From: Selaginella moellendorffii
Taxonomy: Eukaryota > Streptophyta > Lycopodiopsida > Selaginellales > Selaginellaceae
Length of the DNA: 64,000 nt
Direction of reading: 5' to 3'
Assembly (NCBI RefSeq): GCF_000143415.4
Contig: NW_003314405.1
Coordinates: forward strand, 251,749-315,748
Each line of letters starts with the position of its first letter. Positions within the stretch are counted from its first letter, which is position 1. Below, in pieces: positions 45,250-57,463 of this stretch. A program made the position numbers and the translations under genes. A model generated the notes under the pieces. The model worked only from the letters and a program-made list of their open reading frames with translations. It did not search any database and had not been told where the DNA came from.

Positions 45250-46888
45250 TAAGTATCGGGAGTTCTACTCGGACATGTGGTCTGCAAACAGGGCATACTG
45301 ATAGACAAAGCAAAAATAGAGATTATCCTCAATATGGAACCTCCAACAGAAGTCTCAGGGGTCCGAAGATTTCTAGGAAAGATGGGATATCACCGACGAT
45401 TCATCCAATATTACGCTCGGATCAGCAAGCCGATAACTGACTTGTTAAAGAAGCAACATCCATTTAAGTGGACCTCCGAGTGTGACACCGCATTTCAGAC
45501 GCTGAAAAATCACTTAGTACGAGCACCAATACTCGCTCGACTGAATTGGAAATATGAATTCATCATACAAGTTGATGCATCCGACTACGCTATCAGAGCC
45601 ATACTTTCCCAACTTCAAGATGACGGGAAGGACCGACCGATATATTATGCAGCACGTCGGCTGAATCCAGCCGAAATGAACTACACAACCACAGAAAATG
45701 AAACACTCGGCATGGTTTATGCTTTACAAAAGTTCAGGCACTATCTTCTGGCCAACAAAGTCAAGATCATGGTCGATCACAAGGCTTTATTGCATCTACT
45801 CAATAAATCAGTGCTCATGGGACGTATTGCCAGATGGTTCATTCACAAACCAGGAAGACAACATGAACAAGCTGATCATCTCAGTCGAATCACGATAGGG
45901 GAAGACCCAAAATACTCCAATGACGACTTCCATGCTCCCCTCTTAAATGTCAAAGCAGTTCAAGCTTACAGTCCGACTTAGCTACAAGACATCCAAAGCT
46001 ACCTCACGACAGGTAGCGTTCCCGGCAATTACACAACAATAGACCAAAAACGCCAATTTGCCTTGAGGACAAGGCCTTATTCAGTTGTGGGAGGAAGGTT
46101 ATACAAGCTGGGAATAGACAATGTTCTTAGACGATGTGTCGAGCAATACGAAATACCGGAATTACTATCTGAAGCTCATGAAGGCAAATCCGGAGGACAT
46201 TTCGGCAGCGAAATTACGGCAAGAAAAGTACTACAAGCAGGCCTATGGTGGCCAAACTTGTGGGCCGATGCGGAGAAGCATTACAGGGAATGTGATACCT
46301 TCCAACAGACTAAACCACCTCCAAACAAAATTTTCCAGGAACTACACCTGACAACAGCTATGGAACCTTTTCAAAGGTGGGGACTAGACTTTGTTGGTCA
46401 ACTAACAACGAGCTCTAGAAGAAACAAGTGCTCATTGCTACAGATTACATGACAAAATGGGCCGAAGCACTGCCGTTGAAGGAAGCTACAGCTCGAAATA
46501 CGGCAAAGTTTATTTAAGAATACATCATTGTCCGATATGGCATTCCGAGAGAGATAGTCACGGACAGGGGAACTCATTTCCTCAACAGGACGCTAGAGAT
46601 CCTAACTCAGGAATTTATGATCAAGCACAAAGTGTCTACACCATATTATCCACAAGGAAATGGACAGGCCGAATCAACCAACAAGACGCTGAAAAACATC
46701 CTGAAAAAGATTTCAGCTACGCACTTGAGAGACTGGGACAAGAGGATTCACGATGCATTATGGGCATACAGAACGGCCTACAAATTTTTTACCAATGCGA
46801 CACCATTTTGGCAGGCATTCGGGCTAGAGGCCTTGACACCGCTTGAATATCTTATTCCAACGCTCAGGACAGCAGTTGAATTCGGCAT
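45250..46888 (+). mobile_element. Broken pol of gypsy element G1 (end of RT, RNase H, integrase)
   Basis: Parallel to the G2 pol from the end of RT (GVLLGHVV..., IDKAKIEIILNM) through RNase H (DASDYAI, TTTENETLGMVYALQKFRHY) to integrase (IVTDRGTHFL, TPYYPQGNGQAE). Damage: a short deletion after GRIARW; a TAG where G2 has Trp (45979-45981); a frameshift near 46435; a TAA for Tyr near 46514; and the second Cys of the integrase zinc motif changed to Phe (CDTF for CDVC). It stops exactly where the G2 LTR begins. Confidence 0.9.
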
Positions 46889-47316
46889 TGAAAACCCCCG
46901 TCAGAAACCAAGCAATTCATTGTTTACTGTTTCTGAGGAAGTTCTTGCTCTAAACTAAGGAATGTAAAGTCTGAGTACCGGATACTCGAATCTGAGTGTT
47001 GGATCTTGTAGCCTGAGCCTGATCCTTGCCTTCGATCCCTGGAAGGTGTGAATAAGGATGGGCTGCGGAGATGTGGATGAGATAGAGAAATGGAAGGTGA
47101 TAGATAGTCGTGTACAAGAAGAAGTTGGTTGATGAACAGGTGGGGGATGGAGTTAGGATTAGGGATTGGGATGAGTCAGGATCCCTAAGCCTGACTCTTC
47201 TAGTGGCCTCTCGGCCTTCGGACTACTCATCCTGATTCTATCCTAGTGGCCTCTCGGCCTTCAGATCCGAGGTCTTCGGATCATACATCCGAAGCCTCGG
47301 ATTTTCAGGTTCAACA
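46889..47316 (-). mobile_element. 3' LTR of gypsy element G2
   Basis: 428 bases, on the minus strand TGTTGAACC...GGTTTTCA. A polypurine tract AGCTGTGGGAGATG (47317-47330) lies directly upstream on the minus strand. The outer end abuts G1 integrase sequence, so G2 appears to have inserted into G1. Confidence 0.85.
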
Positions 47317-47352
47317 CATCTCCCACAGCTATTCTGAACTCCGTCCCGGAGT

Positions 47353-49271
47353 TCACTGCAGCATCTCAGTGATCCCGGCTTCTTCTGCCTGCTTCAGCTC
47401 CCTTGCTCTCGCTCGCTCTTCGGCATGCTTCTCCAGTTCGGCTCTGGCTTCGTCTGCTGCTTTCAGCTTCAGTTCGACCAATGTTCGGTTCGTAGCTTTC
47501 TCTTGGACGAGCATTTCTTGCACCTCTGCCAGCTGCTCCTTCATGTGGTAATACTCATCGGACAGCTTCTGGCATGACGTTGTGTTCATCAAAACTCTGG
47601 CTCGTTCCCCGTCCAGCAGCGTGGCCATCCGACTCACTTCTTCCTTCATCTCTGCTATCGCGGAATTTACCGCGGATTTCATTTCCGCAACAGCCGCATT
47701 GAGCGGGCCGAAAAATCTTCTGTCGAAGACTTCCTGATTCACCAGCAGCACCTGATCTGCCTGGAGAGCTTTGGCCACTTCCTCCGGTGAAAACTGTGCT
47801 GCTTTTCCACCTTGCTGCTGCTCCATACCTCGGATGGCGTTCATGAACATTGTTGCCGGAGACGATGGGCGCGGTTCTTCATTCCTGTGCTACTTTGGCT
47901 TGTCCTAGTCAAATTCCCTGCGCTCCGGGTATGGTCGCTTCTGCCCCTGCTCGTACCTCCTCATGAGTGATGTTGTGACGCCCTTGCGCTCCGTTCTTGC
48001 CTCTGCCTCCTGACCGTTCTTGGCGCTTATATCCCTCAGCCGATCCGAATATTCCTCAACCGTTTCCGGGTCCACTCGGGTTTCGGCTCTGAGTTCCTGA
48101 GGCTTCTCGGATTCCTTTTCCTTGATTGGTCGGCTCAGCATCTCTCCTGCTACCTGTTCCGTCTCACTGGAGCTTGCATAACTTACCAGTGGCTTTTTCT
48201 GCACCTCCTCTGCTTTCGGATCTCCTCGCTCCTCCTGCGATTTCTTCTCCAGCTCCTCTCTAGAATCCGACAGCTGAATTGCTTCCGCAGGTTCGGCCTC
48301 CTTGTCCGGTTTCCAGCTTCGGGTTCGCACACCCGGAGTTCCTGCTCGCGCCTGTTTCCTCCTTGCTTTTGGTGTCTCCGGCTTCTTTCCTTTTCTCTTC
48401 CCGTGTGTTTCAGCTTCTTCTTGGGCACCGGCGTATGTGCTGCTGCTGCTGCTACTGCTGCTGCTCGTTTTCGCCCCTTCAACTTTGGGGTCTCGTCCAC
48501 CGATTCCTCGGGCTCGTCCTCGGCTCCTTCTTCTGTCTCCTCTATTTCTTCTTCGGCTGGGCAATCCATCCGAATCACCCGATCAAGCTGTGGTCTCAGG
48601 CTTGTTTCTGCGCCCATCTATGCTAATGCTTCATAGAATGGCACCACACAGGTTTGCACCTGATCTGCTCCTCCTGCAATCGCCTCCACAGCAGTTTCCG
48701 TCTCCTTTTTCAGCCTCTGGAAAATGTAGGCCGCCACATCGATTGGGTCCCCGAACTGCAGAGCCTCATACATGAACGTTATCGTCTTGGATACTGACGA
48801 GTTCGATTTTCTGACATCCAATGCCGCCACCATGAATTTGAACACTGGCTTCAGGTGATCGGGGACGTTAGATATCTGGAGGCCGTCCTTCCGGTTGTAC
48901 TTTCCGAGATTCTGGATGAATCTCGGATTGATGTCCCGACCCTGTGCGCTGCCGATCATCAAGTCGCCGAATGGAAGCCCCAATGCCTCCCGAAGGTTTT
49001 CTGCTGTGATTTTGTACTGCCCAGAAGGCAGCTCCACGTACCCATTCTTCCACCTCCTGAGAAGACTGGCTCCGTGTGTCTCCTGATCATTGTTGATAGC
49101 TCGCTCCAGCCCTTCAAATCCCCTACTTCTTACCCATTCTCGGAAGCTCTGCTCGTGTCTCCCGGCCGGCCAGGTGAGTCTGGGGGCGTAGATCAGCAGC
49201 CTGAAGTTGTCCTCGCTCACGCTCCTGAGTTCTGCGGCAGCTGCTGGCGTCCATTCTGAAATCCTCACCAT
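47353..49271 (-). pseudogene. Extra ORF (ORF3) of G2, downstream of integrase, broken
   Basis: Begins at ATG 49271 (MVRISEWTPAAAAELRSV) or further up at 49556, where it would overlap the end of pol by 77 bases. Segment 1 (49271-48618) has a globular-looking region with LRRWKNGYVELPSGQYKI. After a TAG (48618-48620) the frame goes on with an acidic stretch, an Ala/Ser microsatellite where the frame shifts, and a basic KKRKGKK-type region to about 47905. Two TAG codons (47905-47907, 47890-47892) then precede a 165-residue coiled coil (47850-47353). Position and coiled coil recall the env-like or third ORF of Athila/Tat-type elements. Identity is uncertain. Confidence 0.6.
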
Positions 49272-49384
49272 TGTTGCGGCTGGGGTTAGGGTAAGCCGCC
49301 CTGAGTATTGGGTTTTGTTCCCCGAGCTTGGTTCGGAGTTCAAGTCCGTGCCCCGAATGTTTTTGGACTTAGTTGTTTTTCCGT

Positions 49385-49475
49385 TCCGGAGCCGCGGTAT
49401 ATCCGGATCTTGTCGCCGCGGTATATTCAGATTCACTTTCCGCGGTATATTCGGATCTTGTCGCCGCTGTCTGTC
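49385..49475. repeat. Short tandem repeat between pol and ORF3
   Basis: Units around CGCGGTATATTCGGATCTTGT occur three times with drift. They encode the repeated NIPR/DIPR blocks in the upstream extension of ORF3. Confidence 0.65.
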
Positions 49476-49479
49476 AGGA

Positions 49480-52400
49480 TTATCTTTCCGGTTCGATTCC
49501 GATGGCCTCAATTTTCCGAATCTGCGGATTTGGTCTTCTAGTTTCTTGCTCGTCATCCTTTTCTATTGTAAAATATTTCTGCAGTTTGTTGAAGTTCACA
49601 GTCTCGAGTTCTTCACCATCTAATGTCGCCAGTTTGGCTGTTCCTGGCGCTGTGAATTCTTTGATCACAAATGGTCCCTGCCATGAGGTCTTCATTTTAT
49701 TTCCGAGTTCTTCAACTTTTCCCCTGTACCAGAGGACTAAGTCGCCTTCTCGGATTTCATACTTCTTTTTCCCAACTTTTCGGTCATGCCGAGCTTTACG
49801 ACGAGCTTGAATAGCTTCTAATGTCCATACTGCTCGAAGCCTTTCTTCACTTAACTTGTCAAGCATAGCAAGCCTCTTTTTCACTCCTTCTTCTTGGTTG
49901 ATACCGAGTTCAACTGCCGTCCTGAGAGTCGGAACAACATATTCGAGTGGTGTCAGGGCTTCTAGCCCGAATGCTAGCCGAAATGGTGTCGTGTTGGTAG
50001 AGATTTTGTAGGCCGTTCTGTACGCCCATAATGCGTCGTGAATTCTCTCATCCCAGTCTCTCAAGTGCGTAGCTGAGATCTTTTTCAGGATATTTTTCAA
50101 CGTCTTGTTGGCTGATTCGGCCTGACCATTTCCTTGTGGATAATACGGTGTAGACGCCTTGTGCTTGATCATGAATTCCTGGGTTAGGATCTCCAGTGTT
50201 CTGTTGAGGAAATGAGTTCCTCTGTCAGTGACTATTTCTCTAGGAAGGCCATATCGGACAATAATGTATTCGTAAATAAATTTCGCTGTATTCCGAGCTG
50301 TAGCTTCTTTCAACGGCAATGCTTCGGCCCATTTTGTCATGTAATCTGTAGCAATCAGCACGTATTTGTTTCCCTTAGAACTCGTCGTCAGTGGACCGAC
50401 AAAGTCAAGTCCCCACCTTTGAAAAGGTTCCATTGCTGTTGTCGGATGTAGTTCCTGGAAAATTTTCCTTGGAGGTGGTTTAGTCCGTTGGCAGACATCA
50501 CATTCTCTGCAATGCTTCTCCGCATCTGCCCACAGGTTCGGCCACCATAGGCCTGCTTGTAGTACTTTTCTTGCTGTGATCTCACTGCCGAAATGACCTC
50601 CGGAGTTGCCTTCGTGAGCTTCGGATAGCAATTCCGGTGTTTCGTCTTGCTCAACACATCGTCTTAGAACATTATCGATTCCAAGCTTGTATAACCTTCC
50701 TCCCACAACTGAATAAGGCCTTGTCCTCAAGGCAAATTGTCGTTTTTGGTCAGCTGTTGTGTAGTTGTCGGGTATGCTACCCGTCGTGAGGTAGTGTTGG
50801 ATGTCCTGAAGCCAAGTCGGATTGTACGCCCGAATTGCTTTGACAGTAAATAGGTGAGCATCTGGGAAGTCATCGTTGGAGTATTTCGGGTCTTCGCCTG
50901 TTGTGATTCGGCTGAGATGATCAGCTTGTTCGTGTTGTCTTCCTGGTTTGTGAATAATTTCGAAATTGTATTCCTGAAGCAAAAGGAACTATCTTGCAAT
51001 GCGTCCTGTCAACAATGGCTTGTTGAGTAAATGTAACAAGGCCTTATGATCGACCATGATTTTGACTCTATTGGCCAGTAGATAGTGCCTAAATTTTTGC
51101 AAAGCGTAAACCATTCCGAGCGTTTCCTTTTCTGTGGTTGTATAGTTCATTTCGGCTGGGTTCAGCCGACGTCCGGCATAATATATCGGTCGGTCCTTCC
51201 CGTCGTCTTGAAGTTGGGAAAGTATGGCCCCGATTGCATAATCGGATGCATCTACTTGGACAATGAATTCTCGTTTCCAATTCGGTTGAACAAGTATTGG
51301 TGCTCGCACCAAATGACTCTTGAGTGTTTGAAATGCTTTGTCGCACTCAGAAGTCCATTTAAATAGCTGTTGCTTCTTCAACAGGTCAGTTATCGGTTTA
51401 CTGATCCGAGCGTAATCTCGGATGAACCGGCGGTGATATCCCATTTTTCCTAGAAATCTTCGGACTCCTGAGACTTCTGTCGGAGGTTCCATATTGAGAA
51501 TGATCTCCATTTTGGCTTTGTCTATTAGAATGCCGTGTTCACAGACGACATGTCCGAGTAGAACTCCCGATTTTACGAAAAAGGTGCACTTCTCCGGATT
51601 TAGAGCGATGTTGTTGTCCCTGCACTTGTTGAAGCATTTTTGAAGGCATTCCAAGTGCCTTGCTTTGTTGCTGAAGACGCTGAAATCGTCCATAAAAACT
51701 CGCATGAAGTCTGTAAGGTATTCCTGAAAAGTCTCGGTTATAATTCTTTGGAATGTGAATGGAGCATTCGTAAGGCCGAATGGCATGCGCAAATATGCGT
51801 AAGCTCCCCACGGACTGATGAATGCTGTTTTATGTTGATCTTCCTCTGCGATGTGCACTTGGTTATAACCGCTAAATCCGTCCAGAAAAGAGTACATTTC
51901 ATGTCCGGCAACTGAATCCAGTATCTCGTCTGTGAACGGAATTGGAAATGTGTCGGTGGTGGTGCTCTCGTTCAACTTCTTGTAATTGACACATATTCGT
52001 AGCTTGCCATTTTTCTTGGGCACGATTACTAGTGGTGATAGCCATCTAGCATTCTGTATCGGCCTGATGAATTGAGCCTCGAGGAGTTTGTCGAGTTCGG
52101 CTTTCACCCTTTGCTGGAAGTTCGGGTTCATTCGGTATGCTCTTTGTTTCTTCGGTGTTGCACCTGGAATGAGTTGAATACGATGAGTATATAACTCTGG
52201 GGGTATTCCTCGTAAATCTTTGTATGACCATGCGAAAACATCTTGGTTTCGTCGCAAAAGGTCGATAGCTTGTTGTTTGAAGTCGGAATTGAGTTCCTGA
52301 GCCATGAGAACATTTCGGGGCTGTTCGCTTGTCCCTATGTTCACTGTATCCAGTTCTTCATTGACCTTGATTTTGTTTTGAAGAATCTCTCCTCTTTTCA

Positions 52401-53160
52401 CCAACGCTGGAGTCTCGTCAAGCTCTATTTGATACTCTCGTGATTGTATTTGTTCGAGTTTGATATCCGGAATTTCACGTTGGCCGATCTTCGGCTGTGT
52501 TTTGGCGAATGCTTCGGGTTGTGTTTCCGTACTTTGTGGCAGGATTCGTCTAAGGTCGACCTGCGTGATTGGTTGCAGTTCGGGATATGCCTGGAGAAGT
52601 TGGAGTTCTTCCATATCGTCCAATCCTTCGTGCCAGTCATATGATTCTACATAAATCGGCTTGTTTGACTGAAGAATTCGTTTAGTACGTGTTGTCGATA
52701 ACTGCGGTGCATCTGGATGCTGGCCTAGAGTTATCTTGTTACTTCCCCAAAAATGTAGAATGTCTGCACTGCGGAGCCATGTTCGGCCTATTAGAACATC
52801 GTATCCGCCTTCGGCATCAGTCATCTTGAGGATGATGAAGTTGAGTCTGTACTTGTTTGCTTTGACTTGTATGGGTACATTTCGTATGATCCCGAATGGT
52901 CGGATTTGTCGCTGGTCAGCCATGATGACGTTAAATGGGGCTGGCTCGCATTGTCCCGTGCCTAGAGATTTGAAAGTGTTGTATTCCATGATATTGACTC
53001 CTGAGCCACCATCGAGTATAGCTTCCACGGGTTTGTTTTTGCCGACAATAATGTTGATGCATGGTGAATCTCCGTCATAATCTCCGGGTTGTACCTCGGC
53101 TTGGAGTGCTTCGACTGTTGGCTGATCTTTCCGAGTGTTCGGCTGAGTCTGAGTAGCATT
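49480..53160 (-). mobile_element. pol of gypsy element G2 (protease, RT, RNase H, integrase)
   Basis: In one frame on the minus strand: protease (ILDGGSGVNI, near 53020), RT (YSFLDGFSGYNQVHI, VFMDDFSVFS catalytic box), RNase H (DASDYAIGAIL, TTTEKETLGMVYALQKFRHY) and integrase with H-H-C-C zinc motif (CRECDVC), the D-D-E core (GLDFVGPL, IVTDRGTHFL, YPQGNGQAESANKTL) and a basic C-terminus. The only break is a TAG (50989-50991) after GRIAR; element G1 has TGG (Trp) there. The domain order (integrase last) and an ORF after pol suit a non-chromoviral Ty3/gypsy lineage. Otherwise intact, so a fairly young insertion. Confidence 0.93.
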
Positions 53161-54453
53161 TCAGATTTGTTTGGTCAAGTATGGTGCAAGCTGAAGTATT
53201 TGTTGAAGCGTCAACGTAACGCCTTGCTGCAAAATTTGATTAACTATTTCAGTGTGTTCATCTTGTGTGAAAGGCTCGTAGCCTTGCGGTAATTCTTGGT
53301 CATTGATATCATTGATCTCGGGAGCCATGTTTCTGAGCTCCTCGGTAATCTCCTGAGTTTTTCGTTTCGCTTCCTTCCACTCCGAAGAGGAAATTTCCTC
53401 TACTTCTGGGTCGTTGTTATCTTCCGGCTCCGGTTCGGGTTGCCGAGCTCGCGCTCGGGTAATTGCCCGAGCTGTTGGCCGTTGTTCGTAATTCTCCTCT
53501 TCTCCGGTTTCTTGTGGTTCGGTGACTTCCATTGACCGAGTTGTTGGTTGTTGAGGTCTATTTGGTGGACCTTGTGCTTGTTCTCGACCTTGATATTGTA
53601 TCCTTTGTCCTGGAGGCTGTGGACGATTTGAATTCGCATTTCTCGTATCTTGGTAGTTTTGTGGCTGTGGTTGTTGCATTCTCTCGTATTGAAGGTATGT
53701 CGGAGCCTGTTGGTATGGTTGGCTTTGGTAACCTCGGTTCGTGTCTTGCTGGCTGGATTGGCCATAAGGGCCATATGGTCGACGATAGTCATCTCTCCTC
53801 CGGTCATTTCGAGGTGGTCCTCGGTAGTTCCATGTGTTCCTCTCGTTTGGATACTGGGGCCGATCATTCAGATATGGGGGCCGATTGCTCAGATACGGAG
53901 GCCGATTGTCTCTTCGATTGAAATTGGATACTTGCTGCACCTCAGTGTACATTCTCTGTCGGCAAATCTGAGCTGTGTGTCCTTCTCGGTCACATATTTG
54001 ACATCGTGGTACCTGGAATCTGCATTCGCTGGATGCATGCCCTTCATTTTTGCATTTGGCACAAAATACTCCGGGTTTGAGTTCCGAATACTTCGGTTTG
54101 GTTTCCTTGTTTTTGCCTTTGAGCAATTTCTTGAGTATATTTGGGATAGAGTCCTCATTTGAGTCGTGATTCTTGTCTCTTTTTCTTTCCATATCTTCGT
54201 ATTCATCATTGTTGTTCACTTCGGAGAGATTCGGGTTGAATGCCTTCATCTGCCTATCAACGGCTATGGCAAACTCGCACATTTCCTGAACTCCAAACTT
54301 TGAAGTGGTTGTCTCATCATCAAGTGCCATTGCCGGTATGAGTGATGCAAAGTATTGTCGGTACCTTTTGAGCATTCCCCGAAAGTACCAGTTTCTTCGT
54401 CCTCTATCGGTTAAGAGTTCCGTGCATTTGGCTGCATGGTCATTGAATCTTCA
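53161..54453 (-). mobile_element. C-terminal part of gag of element G2
   Basis: Two zinc knuckles, CAKCKNEGHASSEC and CQICDREGHTAQIC, followed by a long Gln/Pro/Arg-rich tail. The frame continues upstream of the first ATG (54375) to about 54453 (ELLTDRGRRNWYFRG), where gag homology stops abruptly. Gag is in the same frame as pol, separated by a single TGA (53161-53163). The missing N-terminal half resembles what is found on the opposite strand at 58579-59797. Confidence 0.88.
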
Positions 54454-56873
54454 TGTTTAGCACTTGGAATCACCCAAGTGCTAAACTCGACCACGACCCT
54501 CATGACAAAACTCCTCACCCAACGCAGAGCGCTTAGGTGTCTTTGGTGCTCAGTCAACATACTTCAGACCAACGCTTCCAAGTCCAAATGCTAAGGTTTC
54601 TGATATCAACTGTGTGAGCAGCCTGAGCCACTCACCAGGACAGATCCTACAGCATCCAGCGCAAGCACCACTCATCCGTAAGTTCACTTACTTCCAAAAC
54701 TAGAGTCGATTCAGACTTCACTTCTTTTCCGCTAAAGCACCCATCACGGTGCCCCTTGCCTAAGTATCACCTTAGTACAAGAATTGAAGAAGAAAAGAAT
54801 TACTGACCACACTTCCGCATGATACCACGTGTGATATCATACTACGTGTAGTTCTCAACCTTGGCAGCAGGACCGGAGGTGCCTACGATGGCAATAGACC
54901 TACAAGGTTGATGGCCTTGCTTTCAGTCGATTGTCCACCTTAACACCCCACAACCAAAACCAGCAAATCACAACTCCACTTCCCCATGTCCGATTTAGCA
55001 AGAAGCCCAATCCTCATCCTCATGATAACTTTCTTTTGCAAGCTCGGTCTATCTCGATATCCAGGGAACCCTACCCAGATATCTCAAGGACACTAAGTCC
55101 AGCAGCAGAACCTTTGCTACTTAGACTCGTTCACTACTTTTCGATCAGCTTTTCAGCTGACATTCAGGTCGAGGGCAAGATCCTGCCCAATCCTGTGCAC
55201 CATCCCTCGCCTCGCATAGGTAGCTCCTTCAGTTATCTCGTAGCTTAGAGGATGAAGTCAGACTTCATCCTCACTTGGGTCCTTCCACCGATCGACACTT
55301 GAATGAACCAGCTAAGTTTTTATGGATTTTCCAGATCCAAGCTCTCGCTTGCTCCCTCCATTTTAACTTAGCCCTCTGATTCCACGAACCAGAATGGTAA
55401 CTTGCTATTACCATGCTCACCAGTACTAAGGGAAGATCATTTAGGTAACTCGGCTCCTAGGGTCGCCACAAACGTCTGACTCCTAAGGCCTCTAGCCACC
55501 GCTAGTTCTCTACGCCACCACCAACATGATCCTTTCCCGTTTCCCACCAAGTATAAACTCAGTCATCTGAAACTCAGACAACCTCATCTCGTCGATCAAC
55601 TCTGGTTTGTCCAGCTTTTCTAGACACCCAAGTCTACGGTAACCAATGGTGAGTGGGGTAGTGTACTCTCACTTATCCCTACTCCAGCCACTCTATCTCT
55701 CGGTAAATTATCCCAGTATTGCCTCTAGCTCCAAAAGCCTTCTGCAATACTCAGCAGTATCTCCATGTATCTATCGTTGGAGAGTTCCAAGTCAAGTAGT
55801 CTCGCCTCATTGTCCTGCGAGTGGGGAGTTCTTTCCCCCACGGCCACTACCACTCGGAACATAACCAGCTCTGGTGGTAACCACAAGGCCTCCGCCGAGT
55901 GCGTTACCTCGATCTTATCTTTTGGGGACTTCTCAGGGCAGTTCACAACCTGAACCTCCTTCCTCGTTCCCTACTCAGCTTCCTCGGTTCAACATGTTTT
56001 CACATGTCTCTGCAAGTGCCGTTCCCTTTGGTAATTCACATCTTGCTAAGAAGGCCAAAGCGTCCTAACCAAGAAGCTTCCTGCTTCCGGTACTTTTCAC
56101 TTTACCAAGGTCACTCCTGTAGAGATGGATAGCAGCTAGTAATTTCTCAACCAAGCAGAGGGGCACTTCGTCCACCTCTCTACCAAGTCCGATTACTCTT
56201 TCAATGGTAACAAATTTCACTTTGTCTGTTCTGAACTCTTATCAGACAGGTCCTGATAAACCAAGTATTTGACGTATATCAGGCACCAGGCAGAATGGAG
56301 TACATCGGGACTTAGCTCAATTCGCATTCCATCTGTTCTACTCGGCCCTCTCCGAGTGAACCTTCACTCCTTAGTGAAAACCACCCTCAGAGTTTTAGCT
56401 GCCTCAGTGACTTGCCTTTTCGCAACCTCCTGCTAGCTACTTACCCTTACAAGCCACTGATCCTAGCTCTCCGAAGAACTCGAAGAACTTGATATCCAAC
56501 ATCTCTCACAGGGACAAGTTCTTTCCAAACATGGGGTGTGCACTTCACCCCACTTTTCAAGCCTTTCTAGTTATGCCTGCATCTCAACGCTTCCACAGTC
56601 TAGCTTAGTCCCATACCTAAGCACTGTGGAGCATGAGCTCTCTGTGTTTGTCGGTTCACCCATCGGTAGGAAGAAAAACTCATCCACACCAACTCCGACA
56701 AACTCATTCCAACCGCTTAGCCTACAAACACTTTGCAGCCAGCAAGGAATCTGGATTTTGTCAGTCGCAACTCACAAGGCACAAGAAATTTTGAGTTGAT
56801 AACCTCTCATTTCTCAGTCCATCTCATGGAGACAAACTCCGTCCACGACAAACTGAAAAACAAAAATTTTATC
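54454..56873 (-). mobile_element. Non-coding, hairpin-rich interval between gag break and PBS
   Basis: No reading frame looks real on either strand. Many short perfect stems occur: TTTAGCACTTGG/CCAAGTGCTAAA at the left edge (about 54453-54483), GAGGATGAAGTC/GACTTCATCCTC (55248-55272, one-base loop), TTATCAG/CTGATAA near 56239 and ACTCGG/CCGAGT near 56340. A partial copy of the LTR-end motif (GATACCACGTGTGA) lies near 54819. Read on the minus strand it would be the leader of an element whose LTR is 56894-58556. Confidence 0.45.
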
Positions 56874-56876
56874 AAC

Positions 56877-56891
56877 TTGGCTCTGATACCA
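56877..56891 (-). promoter_or_regulatory. Initiator-Met primer-binding site on the minus strand
   Basis: The minus strand reads TGGTATCAGAGCCAA directly after the S LTR. This is the classical plant retrotransposon primer site for initiator tRNA-Met and fixes the LTR sense as minus. Related, decayed copies with CACGTG cores follow at 56910-56960. Confidence 0.8.
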
Positions 56892-57463
56892 CGTGTGACG
56901 TGGCACCCTCTCTGATACCACGTGTAACGTGGTACCCTCTCGAATACCACGTGTGACGCGTATTACCCCTTGGAGGCCACACGGGAAACGGGTGGTGCCA
57001 TTGCTGATCCCACCTGTAACGTGTGCTACCCCTCGGAGGCAATACGTGTCGACGACTGCCGTCTCAAGCAGCCTTGGCCCACGTTGCGACTACGAGGGCT
57101 TTTAGCATACCATCAAATATCCACTTGGAGCTCGATTAACCGCGACGTCTAGACCCTTGGTGGACTTAGCCTCCCAAGACATCCACCTCTGAGGAATCAC
57201 CCAACAGGAGGCTTCAACACCTAGAGTCTCCTAACCATGAGCTAGCCAGAGCTAACTCCCCCCGAGCGAGTCAAGTGGGAACCTCACACGACGAGGCTCG
57301 GTATCGGGCCTCCAGCCTCAGCGTGTCTCGTGACTTGGCTGTTTCCACCCAAGTCCTTCCCACACCTCGTCCGGATTCACAGTGTAGCCTTGCCACGAGC
57401 TACACCGGCACCTTGGCTGCTGCCCTCGCTATCAGGGACTTACTCTCAGCCAAGCCTTCACTT

